This document shows, one piece after another, positions 1 to 9,140 of a stretch of DNA of 64,000 nt (position 1 is the stretch's first letter; every line of letters starts with the position of its first letter). Where the stretch lies: positions 973,501 to 1,037,500 of the forward strand of contig NZ_CP162129.1 of the NCBI RefSeq assembly GCF_040834005.1, given 5' to 3'. The notes under the pieces were generated by a model. That model was not told the origin of the DNA. It saw only the letters and a list, made by a program, of their open reading frames with translations, and did no database searches. The DNA is from Paenibacillus sp. PL2-23 (GTDB lineage: Bacteria; Bacillota; Bacilli; Paenibacillales; Paenibacillaceae). A program made the translations under genes and the position numbers.

Positions 1-732
1 GGTGTGGCGGAAGCCCATGTGTTCGTCCGGCGCAAGGAGCTTCCCCGGATTAATCCCATCCGCCAAATGGAGAGCTCCGGTATGATCGAGCGTTTTCCTG
101 CACTGGCAGACGCGGACAAATATGCGGTTATGGCGCATTTCTACCAGCACAACCAGCCGCCGACGAATGACACGTTCGGCAGAGCCGCTGCTTTCCCAGG
201 CTTCCGGCTGCATCTGGGAGCGCCTTGGCTGGATGCCGGTATAGCGGAGGATGGTGTTGTCGTCACGACACCGCAGGGGAAGTTCACGTTCGACTTCCTC
301 ATAATCAGCACGGGCCTGGTATCGGACCCCGCGCTTCGTCCCGAGCTGAGTCTCCTCGAAGCCGACATCGCGCGCTGGGGGGACCGCTATGAAGCGCCGG
401 CCGACATGGCTAGCCCGATGCTGGATGCTCATCCCTATCTGTCCCCTGGCTTCGGCTTTACGGGGCGTACAGAGGAGGGGGAGCGCAGGCTGCGCGGCCT
501 GTTCGCGTTCAACTACTCGGTTATGGTCAGCTGCGGTTTATCCGCCTCCGCGATCTCCGGCATGCGCTTCGCCATTCCCAGACTGGTATCCGCCATTGCC
601 GACCAGCTGTTCATGGACGACAGGGAAGCCATTCTGCACAGCTTCTACGCTTATGAGGAGCGGGAGTTTACGGGGCAATGGCCGCCCCAATTGCCCCTTC
701 AAGAAGGCGATTTAGAATCATCGGCTTCATGA
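1..732 (+). CDS. FAD/NAD(P)-binding oxidoreductase, C-terminal part (5'-truncated by window edge)
   Basis: The reading frame is already open at base 1 and ends at a TGA at 730-732, so the N-terminal part lies outside the window. The visible segment contains a strand followed by LIISTGLVSD, which resembles the second dinucleotide-binding region of flavoprotein monooxygenases and NAD(P)-binding oxidoreductases, and a helical C-terminal part with SASAISGMRFAIPRL. The N-terminal GxGxxG motif that would settle cofactor use is not visible. The substrate cannot be told. A hairpin followed by a T-tract sits 155 bases downstream. Confidence 0.5.
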   Translation, partial: GVAEAHVFVRRKELPRINPIRQMESSGMIERFPALADADKYAVMAHFYQHNQPPTNDTFGRAAAFPGFRLHLGAPWLDAGIAEDGVVVTTPQGKFTFDFLIISTGLVSDPALRPELSLLEADIARWGDRYEAPADMASPMLDAHPYLSPGFGFTGRTEEGERRLRGLFAFNYSVMVSCGLSASAISGMRFAIPRLVSAIADQLFMDDREAILHSFYAYEEREFTGQWPPQLPLQEGDLESSAS

Positions 733-886
733 GAGCCGGGATGAGGACTCTCCTGCTTCGGATAACCAAGCAGCGACATCCCGTGTCGCTGTTGCACCAA
801 CTAGCCCCTTTTGCGCGGCAATAACGATCCCTCGTATCGCTGCCGCCCGCACAGTGGCGCCCAGCCGCCATTATCTGCCTGTGTCT

Positions 887-923
887 AACACCAAGCCGAC
901 GTTGCCGTTGGCTTGGTGTTTTT
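887..923 (+). terminator. Rho-independent terminator
   Basis: AACACCAAGCC (887-897) pairs with GGCTTGGTGTT (910-920), loop of 12, followed by further T residues. It lies between the truncated oxidoreductase and the next plus-strand gene. Confidence 0.75.
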
Positions 924-1004
924 GGCAAGCGGCGCTGGGTTGTGCAACATTTTGAAGCTGGCATGCGTTACCACTACAGCTGATTCTTTTTTGGGGGGGA
1001 GCGC

Positions 1005-1352
1005 ATGTTTTTTGTGCTGGGTTGTTTGCTTATTGTATTAACTGCAATGATCGCCATTAGGAAAGCTGGCTCTAAGCATCCCTACTCGTTAGGGGCAGCT
1101 ATGTCTGCCGGTTTTTCGCTGCTGGCGCTTGTATGTCTCTCACAGAACTATACACAAAGCTTAATTCCTTTGGTGAATGATGGAATCGGCGTGAGCAACA
1201 GGGTAGCATATTGGATTTTGGGTGAGGATGGCTGGTCGCAGGCAATGTTCAGGCGTGCATTTGAGTGGGCGGGCTTCATCGCGATATTTTTCCTAATGCT
1301 ATCTCCCGCTGCATACCTTGCAGAGTCAAGACATAGTCAGATTCATAATTGA
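1005..1352 (+). CDS. Small membrane protein of unknown function
   Basis: A 115-residue protein with about three hydrophobic segments (residues 1-18, 30-47 and 88-108), so probably an integral membrane protein. A purine-rich GGGGGGGAGCGC precedes the ATG. The next gene starts 22 bases after its stop, so the two are probably co-transcribed. I do not recognise the family. The loop between the last two helices is short and mixed polar, without motif residues. Confidence 0.55.
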   Translation: MFFVLGCLLIVLTAMIAIRKAGSKHPYSLGAAMSAGFSLLALVCLSQNYTQSLIPLVNDGIGVSNRVAYWILGEDGWSQAMFRRAFEWAGFIAIFFLMLSPAAYLAESRHSQIHN

Positions 1353-1374
1353 TTGGGCAAGAGGAGGAAAATGA

Positions 1375-1764
1375 ATGAGATGGAAGCTTGGACTTGGGGT
1401 TGTGCTTGCAGGGAGAATGTTGACCATGCTGTGGCTGTACCACAATCGAAGCGAGGCGGTGTATGACCGCATTATTAACCAGCAGGGCTATTCGCTTGCC
1501 CTGGTGAAGGAAGGGATTTCGGCAGAGTTTTTCCTGAGACCGGAATGGATCCCAGAGCAGAATGGCGAGGAGACGGTGTTGAATCGAGTTATTCTGGATC
1601 AATTCGATACCGAGGTGGTTCTGGAGAAAGTACAGAGGCGCGAAAGGGATTTTTTCATCAATATCGCCCAGGATACTCCCGTCTTCTATAAGCGGGGGAG
1701 GAATGGGCGTCCGGCATTAGCCGGAATGATATTTGGTGTGTTCTTGTTCTCCCTACTATGCTAA
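1375..1764 (+). pseudogene. Hypothetical membrane-anchored protein, probably the 5' fragment of a gene cut by the TnpB element
   Basis: The frame starts at ATG 1375 behind GAGGAGG (1361-1367), with a hydrophobic N-terminal stretch (about residues 4-21) suited to a signal or anchor, then a mixed polar domain of about 95 residues. The last dozen residues (from about 1729, MIFGVFLFSLLC) fall where the left end of the mobile element is expected, so the natural protein probably ended elsewhere. The frame downstream of the element (3073-3696) is in the same forward phase and begins in the element's right end without a convincing start. I infer that the two pieces were one gene of about 325 codons. 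Alternatively this is an intact 129-residue protein. Family not recognised. Confidence 0.5.
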
Positions 1765-1775
1765 AATTAGTATAG
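1756..1775 (+). repeat. Left-end sub-terminal hairpin of the TnpB element
   Basis: CTATGCTAA (1756-1764) and TTAGTATAG (1767-1775) form an imperfect hairpin 15 bases upstream of the tnpB start. Hairpins in this position are the transposase recognition structures of IS200/IS605 elements. Confidence 0.55.
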
Positions 1776-1790
1776 CGAGGAGGCGAACGT

Positions 1791-2909
1791 ATGATCGTTA
1801 CCGTGACGGCGAAAATCAAAATCAAACCGTCAGAAAGTCAAATGATAGCCCTGCAACAAACGATGATCGCTTATCGTCAAGGCTGTAATTTTGTCTCTGC
1901 CCTTGTGTTTGAGACGAGCGAGCGCCGGCAGTCTGCCCTGCACCGAATGACGTATCGAACCCTGCGCAGCGCGATGGGCCTGCGTTCTCAAATGGCGCAG
2001 TCGGTATTGAAAACGGTACGGGCTAAATACAAGACCATCTTGAGCAGTGGGCATGCTTGGACTCTCGTACAATTTAAGAAGCCGGAATACGATCTCGTCT
2101 GGAGACGGGATTACTCGCTAAGCGCAAAGCTATTCTCCGTCAATACGCTGCAAGGCCGCATTAAGATCCCCTTCGAAGCCAAAGGAATGGAGACCTATTT
2201 CGACGGCACATGGACATTCGGTACAGCCAAGCTGGTATGCAAAAAACAGAAGTGGTTTTTGCATATTCCAGTGTCTAAGGAAATGGCCTCTCCTGAGCTT
2301 AAGGAGATTGAACACGTTGCAGGGATTGATCTGGGCATCAACTTTGTAGCTACGGTGTATGACACCGAGGGGAGAACGCTGTTTTTTCGGGGAAGGGGAC
2401 TGAAACACAAACGAGCCAACTACCAACGATTGCGTTCCGAGCTGCAACGCAAACAAACGGCTTCGTCCCGCCGCAGGCTGAAGCAAATCGGAGAACGAGA
2501 AAACCGCTGGATGACCGATGTGAACCATCAGGTAAGTAAGGCACTCGTTACCCGATATGGGGCGAATACGCTGTTTGTGCTGGAGGATCTGACAGGGATC
2601 CGCCGCAGGGCGGAAAAGTCAAAGCTGAAGTATCGGTATGTGACGGTATCGTGGGCTTTCTATCAGCTGCGTCAGATGGTGACGTATAAGGCGAAGCTTG
2701 CAGGATCGATGGCGATAGCCGTGGATCCGAAGCACACTTCGCAAGCGTGTCCCCTATGCCGCCACACGGCCAAAGAAAACCGGGATAAACGCAGGCATCG
2801 CTTTCGTTGCCAGGCATGCGGATATGCAAGCAATGATGACCGGATCGGCGCCATGAATCTCTGTCTGAAGGGAAGAGAGTACCTTCTTGAAGGTGCAGGC
2901 TTAGCATGA
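1791..2909 (+). CDS. tnpB: TnpB, RNA-guided RuvC-like nuclease of an IS605-family element
   Basis: A 372-residue protein of normal length for TnpB. The split RuvC site looks intact: Asp180 in GIDLGINF, Glu265 in FVLEDLTGI, and Asp350 in the C-terminal DDRIGAMN. Between the last two lies the zinc ribbon, CPLC (Cys320, Cys323) and CQAC (Cys340, Cys343). The N-terminal part carries the basic, helix-rich wedge/REC-like region. TnpB family proteins bind an omega RNA made from their own 3' end and cut DNA next to a transposon-associated motif, which helps keep the element at its site. The start is ATG 1791 behind GAGGAGG at 1777-1783. No associated tnpA is present. All visible catalytic residues are retained, so I expect an active enzyme. 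Confidence 0.95.
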   Translation: MIVTVTAKIKIKPSESQMIALQQTMIAYRQGCNFVSALVFETSERRQSALHRMTYRTLRSAMGLRSQMAQSVLKTVRAKYKTILSSGHAWTLVQFKKPEYDLVWRRDYSLSAKLFSVNTLQGRIKIPFEAKGMETYFDGTWTFGTAKLVCKKQKWFLHIPVSKEMASPELKEIEHVAGIDLGINFVATVYDTEGRTLFFRGRGLKHKRANYQRLRSELQRKQTASSRRRLKQIGERENRWMTDVNHQVSKALVTRYGANTLFVLEDLTGIRRRAEKSKLKYRYVTVSWAFYQLRQMVTYKAKLAGSMAIAVDPKHTSQACPLCRHTAKENRDKRRHRFRCQACGYASNDDRIGAMNLCLKGREYLLEGAGLA

Positions 2910-3072
2910 CTAGGTTTGCAGGGCAGCTGTCAATCTGCCCATCGGTAGGCGAAGGCTTACTCGAGGATGTAACACCACGTTCTTCGGAACGCCAAAAGAT
3001 CGGAGTCGCAAGACGTTCGTACGATCGGGTCGTTACAAGCTCCCACTTCAAACGTTAGTTAAGTGGGGGTCA
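2800..3072 (+). ncRNA. Probable omega RNA (reRNA) scaffold of the TnpB element; 5' end uncertain
   Basis: TnpB guide RNAs overlap the 3' end of tnpB and run through the non-coding right end. Here 163 non-coding bases follow the tnpB stop and are rich in inverted repeats: GGGCAGCTGTCAATCTGCCC (2921-2940), CGTTCTTCGGAACG (2980-2993, UUCG loop), ACGTTCGTACGATCG, and the right-end stem CCCACTT/AAGTGGG (3042-3067). The guide would be the roughly 16-20 bases beyond the right end, starting near 3073. The 5' end is a guess from known examples. Confidence 0.6.
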
Positions 3073-3696
3073 TTGACAGCTGCATTGAACCTGGATGGGA
3101 AGCGTGCTGAGCTGAAGGAAATATCAGCCGATGAATTAGGCCATGAGGGATTATGGAGAATGATTGCAGCGCAGACGTTGCTAAGCCAGCAAGCCAAGGT
3201 GGATCAATACGAAGCGGTTGTAGCCAATGACGGCCAACTGCGCACTCAGAAGCTTCACCTGGTTGATCGGGATCAGGAAGGACGTTACGTTCACGTTGAG
3301 GCATTTTATGAGGCTGTAGATCAGACCGTACTAGTGAAGCGCTATACAACGGAGAGTTGGGTGCAGCATTCGCGATCTATCGCGGCTTCATATTTTTTCG
3401 AGAGAGTAGAAAGTCTCGGTCTGACTCGGTTGAAGCCTGACGAAGGTGAATACAATCTGGTGGGGCTTGAGCTTATGGGTTATGGAGCCCAAGTGCATTA
3501 TGGCATTGTGAACGGGCACACCTTTGGAGTTGACGAGGACGGCGCTTATGCGATTGAGGTGAACGTCAATCAGCCGGTTCAGGGGATATGGCTGTATGCG
3601 TGCGGAATTCGGGACAACAGAGATCCTTTCAGTTTCAGCACCTGTGACAACCAAACGGACTACTTGTTCGATATTGAAGGTGGTCGTTCCGGCTAA
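3073..3696 (+). pseudogene. Hypothetical protein, probably the 3' fragment of the gene cut by the TnpB element
   Basis: The open frame of about 207 codons can only start at a TTG that sits directly on the element's right end, with no independent promoter and only the element's own GTGGGGG as a poor ribosome site. The protein is soluble-looking, mixed alpha/beta, without recognised motifs; the C-terminal half (from about residue 125) has many aromatic and glycine residues. It shares forward phase with the fragment at 1375-1764, which fits one interrupted gene if the element length is a multiple of three. It may still be translated as a truncated product. Confidence 0.5.
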
Positions 3697-3801
3697 CAGG
3701 ATCGAGGCCCAAGATCAGCTCGAAATGTGACTCCAGTCAATATTCGCCCCTCACATTCTCTGATAAAATAAAGCCATTGAACCAAGCTTAGGAGGAGCGT
3801 T

Positions 3802-5271
3802 GTGGGAGTCTTATATGTGGTTATGTGTTTGTCCTTATGGACGATGGGGATCGTCTTCCTGGTCTACGGCGTCCGAAGGAACTTCTGGATCGCGATGACC
3901 CTCCTGACAGGGGGCATGGCGAGCTTTGTGTTTTGGATTCATTTGACGATAATGCCGCGTATTCTTTCGATGGATATACTGTCTCCGTTCTGGAGCGGCT
4001 GGCTGTATGACATTACGGTTGCTGCCATGACCATCTATTTCTATGCGTTTCCGTTCGCAGCGGCCATGGGCGGGCTGTGGCTGGGTGCCCTTCGTTCGAG
4101 GAAGGCCAGACTGCTGGCTACAGCGGCGATGGCGCTGCCGTCTGCGGGGTTGTTCTTCCTCCACCTCCAGCAGGGGGCCTGGAACAGCTTCACTGTCAGC
4201 GATTTTCGCTGGTGGAGCGGCATCTGCTTCCTGTTCGGAGCCGTGATGTATGCGGTGTCCGTCATGCGGGAAGCCGACAGCTATGAGAAGCGCAGCAAGC
4301 GGAGAGTGGCTGTCTTGTTCACGATCGGCACGTTATGGGCGTTTGTCAGCGATTTTATCGGCTTCCGTGAGCTTACGCTTAGGGAATGGAGCTTCGAGCT
4401 GGAGAGCAACGGCACCTGGCAGCTGAATGTCATCGTCATAATGGCGCTTGTATCGGCCATTATTTATTCCACAGCCAAATATGGCTTCCTCGGGGTTAAG
4501 CTCCGGCTGGAGAGGGAAAGGCTGGATTCCTCCATGCGGGCGCTTACGATGGGGGTGTCCATTCTTAATCATTCCATTAAGAATGAAATTCAGAAGATTA
4601 ATTATTTGACGGAAAAAACACAGGATTATATTGCAGCGGGACAGCTGGAGAGGTCCCAGCAGACGATCGAGCAGGTCCATGCCGTGACGGCGCATCTGCT
4701 GAGCATGGTGGGGCGTATCAAGGACAAAGCGGACGATATGGTGCTGAAGGAGGAGGCTGTGTCTGTGGACACGCTGCTGGCCGGCGTTCTGAGGTCTATG
4801 GCGCCGATTATGGAGCAGCGCTCCGTTCGGGTGGAGCTGAATATGGAGGAGGGCGGCGAGCTGCTGTGCGATGCCATGCATCTGGCGGAAACCTTGTCCA
4901 ATCTCATTCATAATGCGGTGGATGCCATGGCGGAGACGGGCGGTGCCCTTCGTATCCGATCGTTCCGGCTCAAGAAGCATTACATCCTGGAAGTGAAGGA
5001 CAGCGGCAGCGGCATTCCGAAGGAGCACTTGGCGAGAATATTCGAGCCCTTCTATACGACAAAAAAAAATACGGCCAATCATGGCCTGGGCTTGTCGTAT
5101 TGCCTGTCCGTTATGAGGAAGCATGGAGGCGATCTTCGTATCGAGGAGTCGGAGCTCGGCAAAGGCACCACAATCTGGCTTATGCTGCCCGCCAAGCGTT
5201 ATGCTGCCCATCGGGGCGTAAGCGTGCACCCGGCGGCGTCCTTGCTTCAGGTCGATATCTCGGAGGCCTGA
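3802..5271 (+). CDS. Sensor histidine kinase with a multi-helix membrane domain
   Basis: A 489-residue kinase starting at GTG 3802 with GGAGG at 3791-3795. Residues 1-230 hold about seven membrane helices with short loops, so the sensor is probably within the membrane. The phospho-acceptor is His257 in LNHSIKNEIQ. The ATP-binding part shows an N-box (LSNLIHNAVDAM), a G1 box (DSGSGIP), an F-box (FEPFYTT) and a G2 box (NHGLGLSYC). It autophosphorylates and should pass phosphate to a response regulator; the convergent regulator gene at 5292-5879 is the obvious partner. The signal is unknown. Confidence 0.9.
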   Translation: MGVLYVVMCLSLWTMGIVFLVYGVRRNFWIAMTLLTGGMASFVFWIHLTIMPRILSMDILSPFWSGWLYDITVAAMTIYFYAFPFAAAMGGLWLGALRSRKARLLATAAMALPSAGLFFLHLQQGAWNSFTVSDFRWWSGICFLFGAVMYAVSVMREADSYEKRSKRRVAVLFTIGTLWAFVSDFIGFRELTLREWSFELESNGTWQLNVIVIMALVSAIIYSTAKYGFLGVKLRLERERLDSSMRALTMGVSILNHSIKNEIQKINYLTEKTQDYIAAGQLERSQQTIEQVHAVTAHLLSMVGRIKDKADDMVLKEEAVSVDTLLAGVLRSMAPIMEQRSVRVELNMEEGGELLCDAMHLAETLSNLIHNAVDAMAETGGALRIRSFRLKKHYILEVKDSGSGIPKEHLARIFEPFYTTKKNTANHGLGLSYCLSVMRKHGGDLRIEESELGKGTTIWLMLPAKRYAAHRGVSVHPAASLLQVDISEA

Positions 5272-5288
5272 AGCAGGGCTGCCAATCC

Positions 5289-5324
5289 AAGCTAATCTCC
5301 CTTGAAGGAGGTTAGCTTGTTTTT
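5289..5324. terminator. Bidirectional terminator between convergent kinase and regulator genes
   Basis: AAGCTAATCTCC pairs with GGAGGTTAGCTT (5289-5318), followed by T-rich GTTTTTG. It overlaps the last codons of the minus-strand response regulator and follows the kinase stop by 17 bases, so it can end both transcripts. Confidence 0.7.
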
Positions 5325-5879
5325 GATGCTTTTGAGCTGCGACTTGATGGTGTTCGTCGATTTGTGCAGTTTCTCGGAAATTTGCGACTTGCTAAGCCCT
5401 TCCTTGCGCAGCTCGAACACCTCTCGTTCCATCGGCGTCAGCTCCATCAGCTGAATTTCGTTGCGCATGATGCGGGCGGCGTCCGCATGAATCGTCGAGC
5501 GGTCCTCATAGGCTTCCCGAATCGCTCTGACGATGTCCTTGCAGCTCTGCTTGGTTATATAGTTGAGCGCTCCCAGCTGGAACGACTTCATAATGATTTC
5601 CCGCTCCGTCAGCGACGTCAGCATAATGACCTTCACGCCATCGTCGAACAGCCTGGGAACAAGCTCCTTCAGCGCCTCCAGCCCGTCGAGATTGTTGGCG
5701 GTTAAATTAATGTCCATCAGGATGACGTCAATGGGATGGCTTGCGGCGGCCAGAACGGCCTCTTCCTTCGTGCCGGCTACGGCAACGACCTCAATATCCG
5801 GCTCATCGGCCAGATCGGTGCTCAAGTGCTGCTGCCAGAAGGGATCATCCTCAACCAGCATGACGCGAATGCGATTCAT
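5292..5879 (-). CDS. Response regulator with receiver domain and LuxR-type helix-turn-helix
   Basis: A 195-residue NarL/FixJ-like regulator. The receiver has the acidic pair EDD (residues 10-12), phospho-acceptor Asp56 in ILMDINL, Thr in MLTSLT and a Lys in ITKQS. The C-terminal HTH (about residues 130-190) contains LTPMEREVFELRKEGLSKSQ, the four-helix LuxR signature region. I prefer ATG 5879 because GGAGGGG lies just before it; an upstream in-frame start lacks one. The gene faces the kinase at 3802-5271 tail to tail, an unusual but workable arrangement for a cognate pair. Confidence 0.9.
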   Translation of the reverse strand: MNRIRVMLVEDDPFWQQHLSTDLADEPDIEVVAVAGTKEEAVLAAASHPIDVILMDINLTANNLDGLEALKELVPRLFDDGVKVIMLTSLTEREIIMKSFQLGALNYITKQSCKDIVRAIREAYEDRSTIHADAARIMRNEIQLMELTPMEREVFELRKEGLSKSQISEKLHKSTNTIKSQLKSIKNKLTSFKGD

Positions 5880-6131
5880 CTGTACCCCTCCATTCCAACA
5901 CAACATGCAAGCTAGGCATAGTATAGCAAATTCATCCTGCCGTCAGGTAGGGTGAATTTTTTTCACCTAGAAGAGGCTGTGGTCATCAGGCTATGGAGGT
6001 TTGAACACGAACTAGAAAAAAACGTTTCATACTGTAAATGATCAATGCCATTAACTTTTGTTAATTGTGGGACGCGCCCCGACTTGGTATTCTTCTGTTG
6101 CGCTAGAAGAACGAAGGAGGTATCGAATAAC

Positions 6132-9074
6132 ATGTTAACGATGCAAAAAATAAGCAGGCTGCTCGTTGTCGCCCTGGTGCTGCAGCTGCTGCTGCCGGCG
6201 ACGATGCGTGCGGAGATTGAGGTGGCTCCCGCAGAGGATCATCCCTATTCGTTCGACGTCATGGACAATGAATACGGAGAGGGGCATTATTTGCGCGTAG
6301 CCTCCTATCGGGAGGAGGAGCGCTTGCATATGGATGAGAGCGCCGGCGATGCGGATGAGCCGTTCCGAATCGAGGTGGATCCCAGCGTGTGGATGCCCTA
6401 TTACGATATGGAGAACCCTTATCCCGTCACATTCCGGGTTGAAACGGTGAGGCGAATCGACGACGCCGTCGTGCAGACGCGGGACTACGAGTGGCGTATG
6501 GTCTCCATTGTAAAAGGCGAGCTTGCTGTCGCTCCCCATGAGCTCGGCGCCATTGGACTAAGGCTCATTACAGCGGATGAATCCGTAATCGACGTCATGG
6601 AGGAGCCGGGCGTTGTGTATAACGAAGCCAGCGGCGTGCTTGCATTTGCCGTTGAGACAGAGAAAACGGGACCGTTCCTGCTGGAGGCTCGCATGGACGG
6701 AGAGACGGTGGGATCTACGAAGATCAGACCGGTGACCGGCCTGAATCGGCTGCCGGTGAGGACGGAGGTTGAGGAAGGCGAGAGCCGGAATGCCGTCATG
6801 ACGTATTTCGACGTACATGCGGGAGAGGTGCCTCGCTATACATACAACAACAAATCCGCTTTTGTGGAGTTGAATGCTGAGGACGGCGGCGAAGCGCTGG
6901 ATATGGAGGTTTTTTGGGATGATGATGACGCTAACGTGCTGACTCCGCTTCCATTCGAGTTCCACTATTTCGGAGAAACGTATACGGAGGCGTATATTGG
7001 CGCCAACGGCACCATTTCGTTCAGAGAAGAGTATACCGAGACGACCTTTAACGCGTATCCGGACCTCAGCGCTCCGCCGTCGCTCCATGTGTATGCGGCC
7101 GACCTGGAAGCGGGTGAAGGCGATAACGGCCCAGCCTCCAGCATCTACATGAAGGTGGCGGGAGAAGCGGGCGATCGGCAGTGGATTGTGCAGTGGAACG
7201 ATATGTATTTCCTCAGCGTGGATGAATACGTGACCTTCCAGGCTGTGCTGTATGAGAAAAGCGGGGATATCCGATTCCAATATCCTTCAGTTGAGCTGGT
7301 TGGAGGATGGCGGAGTCACGGCGCGGAAGCGACCGTGGGGATTCAAGGCGCAAGCGAATACGCGGGGTATCCAGCCGTTCTCTATTCCTTGAAGGAGGAG
7401 AAGCTGTCGAACGGGCTGGCTCTCTGCTTCGGCGTTCAGCCTCGCTGCGGCGAAGGGGGGCCCGTCGTGACGGAGGCGTATACGAACGAGGCGGGGGACC
7501 AGGTGTCTATCACGTTCGACAGACCTCTGGATTCCACTGCGGGTCTGTATGCGCCTATTGCTTGGAATGGGACGGCTGCTATTCATGACATCGCCTACGA
7601 TCCAGCGGATGAGACGGGTTCAACGTTAATCGCGAGCTTGTCCGAAGTCGTGGAGGTGGGCAGCGAGGTATCCATTGATCTGCGCGATGGCGCTGTGCGA
7701 GCTGCGGATAACGGTGTTCGCTCGGAAGCGGCGAACGCAATCCCGGTGGAGGTGCGAACCGTATTGGAGGAGGAACCGCCGATTACGGGTCCAGTTGGCG
7801 CTTTGCCGGCGCCAACGGCGAACGAGGTCGTCCAAATCGGGGGCAAAAGCTATCCCGGCATGTTCCGCAGCACCAAGTCGCAAGGGGATGGGGGATCGGT
7901 TCTAAGCGTGGAGCCTGCCGCAACGAATTGGGGCACGCTTGCCGAAGGGCTTCGGCAAGGGGATGTCCTTACGATTCCCTTGTCGACGGCTGCGGACGAG
8001 ACGACGCTGTCGTTGAACGGCTCTTTGCTGCAGCTGCTTGCGGACAAGGGAGCTGGAATGGAGCTGCGAACGCCGCAGGGGAGCTATCGTTTGCCAGCCT
8101 CCGAGCTTGCAGTAGAGCGGCTATCCGCTGAACTTGGCCGTGAGATCAGCCTGGCAGAGGCGAAGCTGCAGATTGTTATTGCCACAGGCAAGGCTCAAGC
8201 TGTCGACGCGTTGAGCGCCGCTGCGCTCAGGGAGGGCTGGACCACGCTGACGGGTCCCGTTGCCTTCGAGGTCATCCTGACCGTCCACGGAGAGTCCTAT
8301 ACCGTGGAGAACTTCGGCTCCTTCGTGAAGCGGGAGCTTCCCATTACAACGGGCACAACCATTCCTGGCACGCCTACTGTTATCGTGCTGCTGGAGGACG
8401 GCCGTTATTATGCGGTTCCGACCCGTATCGAGAGACGTGAAGAAGGCTTGTACGCTGTCGCGAGCAGCCTCACGAATAGCGTGTATGCGGTTGTGTCCAA
8501 GGCCGCAAGCTTCACGGATATGGGGGAGCATTGGGCAAGAGGAGCGGCCGAAGAACTGGCCTCCCGATTCGTAATAGAGGGAGTGGGCGAGGGGAGCTTC
8601 GCTCCGGAGGACGAGGTTACCCGAGCCGAATTCGCGGCAATGCTGGTACGGGCGCTTGGTATAAAACCATCCGCTGCGGAAGCATTATTTGGGGATGTGC
8701 CCGCGGACAGCTGGTTTGCCGGAGCGGCAGCGCAGGTGCAGGCTTATGGATTGATGGAAGGCTACGAGGATGGAGTCTTCCATCCGGAGGCAACGATGAC
8801 ACGCCAGCAGGCAATGGTCATTCTGGGCCGTGCACTGGCATTAACGGGTCTGCATGTGGATGCTGATGACAGCTCTAGCGCGCTGTTGCCGTTCGCCGAC
8901 CGATCCCAGCTGGCGGCTTGGGCGGAGCAGGCGGCTGCGACTGCCATTGCGGCGGGCGTGGTGCAGGGCTACAATGGCAAGCTGCTGCCGGGAGAAGCTG
9001 TTAGCCGCGCTGAAGCGGCGGTTATGCTGCTTTCGTTTGCTGGAGCGGAGCGGACTAATCGATTAATGGATTGA
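6132..9074 (+). CDS. Large secreted S-layer-homology (SLH) surface protein
   Basis: A protein of about 980 residues. ATG 6132 follows AAGGAGG (6115-6121) and is followed by a classical signal peptide ending near ATMRAEIEVA. A beta-rich region (about residues 240-450) with FEFHYFGETYTEAYIGANG resembles NIDO/sheet-type extracellular domains; then a SwmB/Big-like module (about 455-560). The C-terminus has three SLH repeats beginning FTDMGEHWARG, FGDVPADSWF and FADRSQLAAWA, which anchor proteins to pyruvylated cell-wall polysaccharide. The TRAEF and SRAEA motifs of SLH repeats are visible. Its function beyond wall attachment is unknown; no catalytic motif is seen. Confidence 0.85.
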   Translation: MLTMQKISRLLVVALVLQLLLPATMRAEIEVAPAEDHPYSFDVMDNEYGEGHYLRVASYREEERLHMDESAGDADEPFRIEVDPSVWMPYYDMENPYPVTFRVETVRRIDDAVVQTRDYEWRMVSIVKGELAVAPHELGAIGLRLITADESVIDVMEEPGVVYNEASGVLAFAVETEKTGPFLLEARMDGETVGSTKIRPVTGLNRLPVRTEVEEGESRNAVMTYFDVHAGEVPRYTYNNKSAFVELNAEDGGEALDMEVFWDDDDANVLTPLPFEFHYFGETYTEAYIGANGTISFREEYTETTFNAYPDLSAPPSLHVYAADLEAGEGDNGPASSIYMKVAGEAGDRQWIVQWNDMYFLSVDEYVTFQAVLYEKSGDIRFQYPSVELVGGWRSHGAEATVGIQGASEYAGYPAVLYSLKEEKLSNGLALCFGVQPRCGEGGPVVTEAYTNEAGDQVSITFDRPLDSTAGLYAPIAWNGTAAIHDIAYDPADETGSTLIASLSEVVEVGSEVSIDLRDGAVRAADNGVRSEAANAIPVEVRTVLEEEPPITGPVGALPAPTANEVVQIGGKSYPGMFRSTKSQGDGGSVLSVEPAATNWGTLAEGLRQGDVLTIPLSTAADETTLSLNGSLLQLLADKGAGMELRTPQGSYRLPASELAVERLSAELGREISLAEAKLQIVIATGKAQAVDALSAAALREGWTTLTGPVAFEVILTVHGESYTVENFGSFVKRELPITTGTTIPGTPTVIVLLEDGRYYAVPTRIERREEGLYAVASSLTNSVYAVVSKAASFTDMGEHWARGAAEELASRFVIEGVGEGSFAPEDEVTRAEFAAMLVRALGIKPSAAEALFGDVPADSWFAGAAAQVQAYGLMEGYEDGVFHPEATMTRQQAMVILGRALALTGLHVDADDSSSALLPFADRSQLAAWAEQAAATAIAAGVVQGYNGKLLPGEAVSRAEAAVMLLSFAGAERTNRLMD

Positions 9075-9107
9075 TGATGGATTGAAACAGAGTGTAGAGC
9101 AAGCCAA

Positions 9108-9138
9108 CAAGCCTGCGGTGGTTGATGCCGCAGGCTTG
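9108..9138 (+). terminator. Strong hairpin, probable terminator of the SLH gene
   Basis: CAAGCCTGCGG (9108-9118) and CCGCAGGCTTG (9128-9138) form a perfect 11-bp stem. No T-run follows directly, so termination may be partial. Confidence 0.5.
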
Positions 9139-9140
9139 CT

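Larger units (their letters stand above)
1731..3072 (+). mobile_element. IS200/IS605-superfamily element with tnpB only (IS1341-type); boundaries approximate
   Basis: The element has one gene, tnpB, and no Y1 transposase tnpA. It lacks terminal inverted repeats and instead shows sub-terminal imperfect hairpins, as known for this superfamily: left CTATGCTAA/TTAGTATAG (1756-1775) and right CCCACTT/AAGTGGG (3042-3067). The last is followed by GGTCA, typical of the right end. I place the left boundary between about 1720 and 1755 and the right boundary at about 3070-3073; the cleavage sites cannot be fixed without an empty-site homologue. With no tnpA, movement would need help in trans from a full-length relative. 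Confidence 0.75.
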
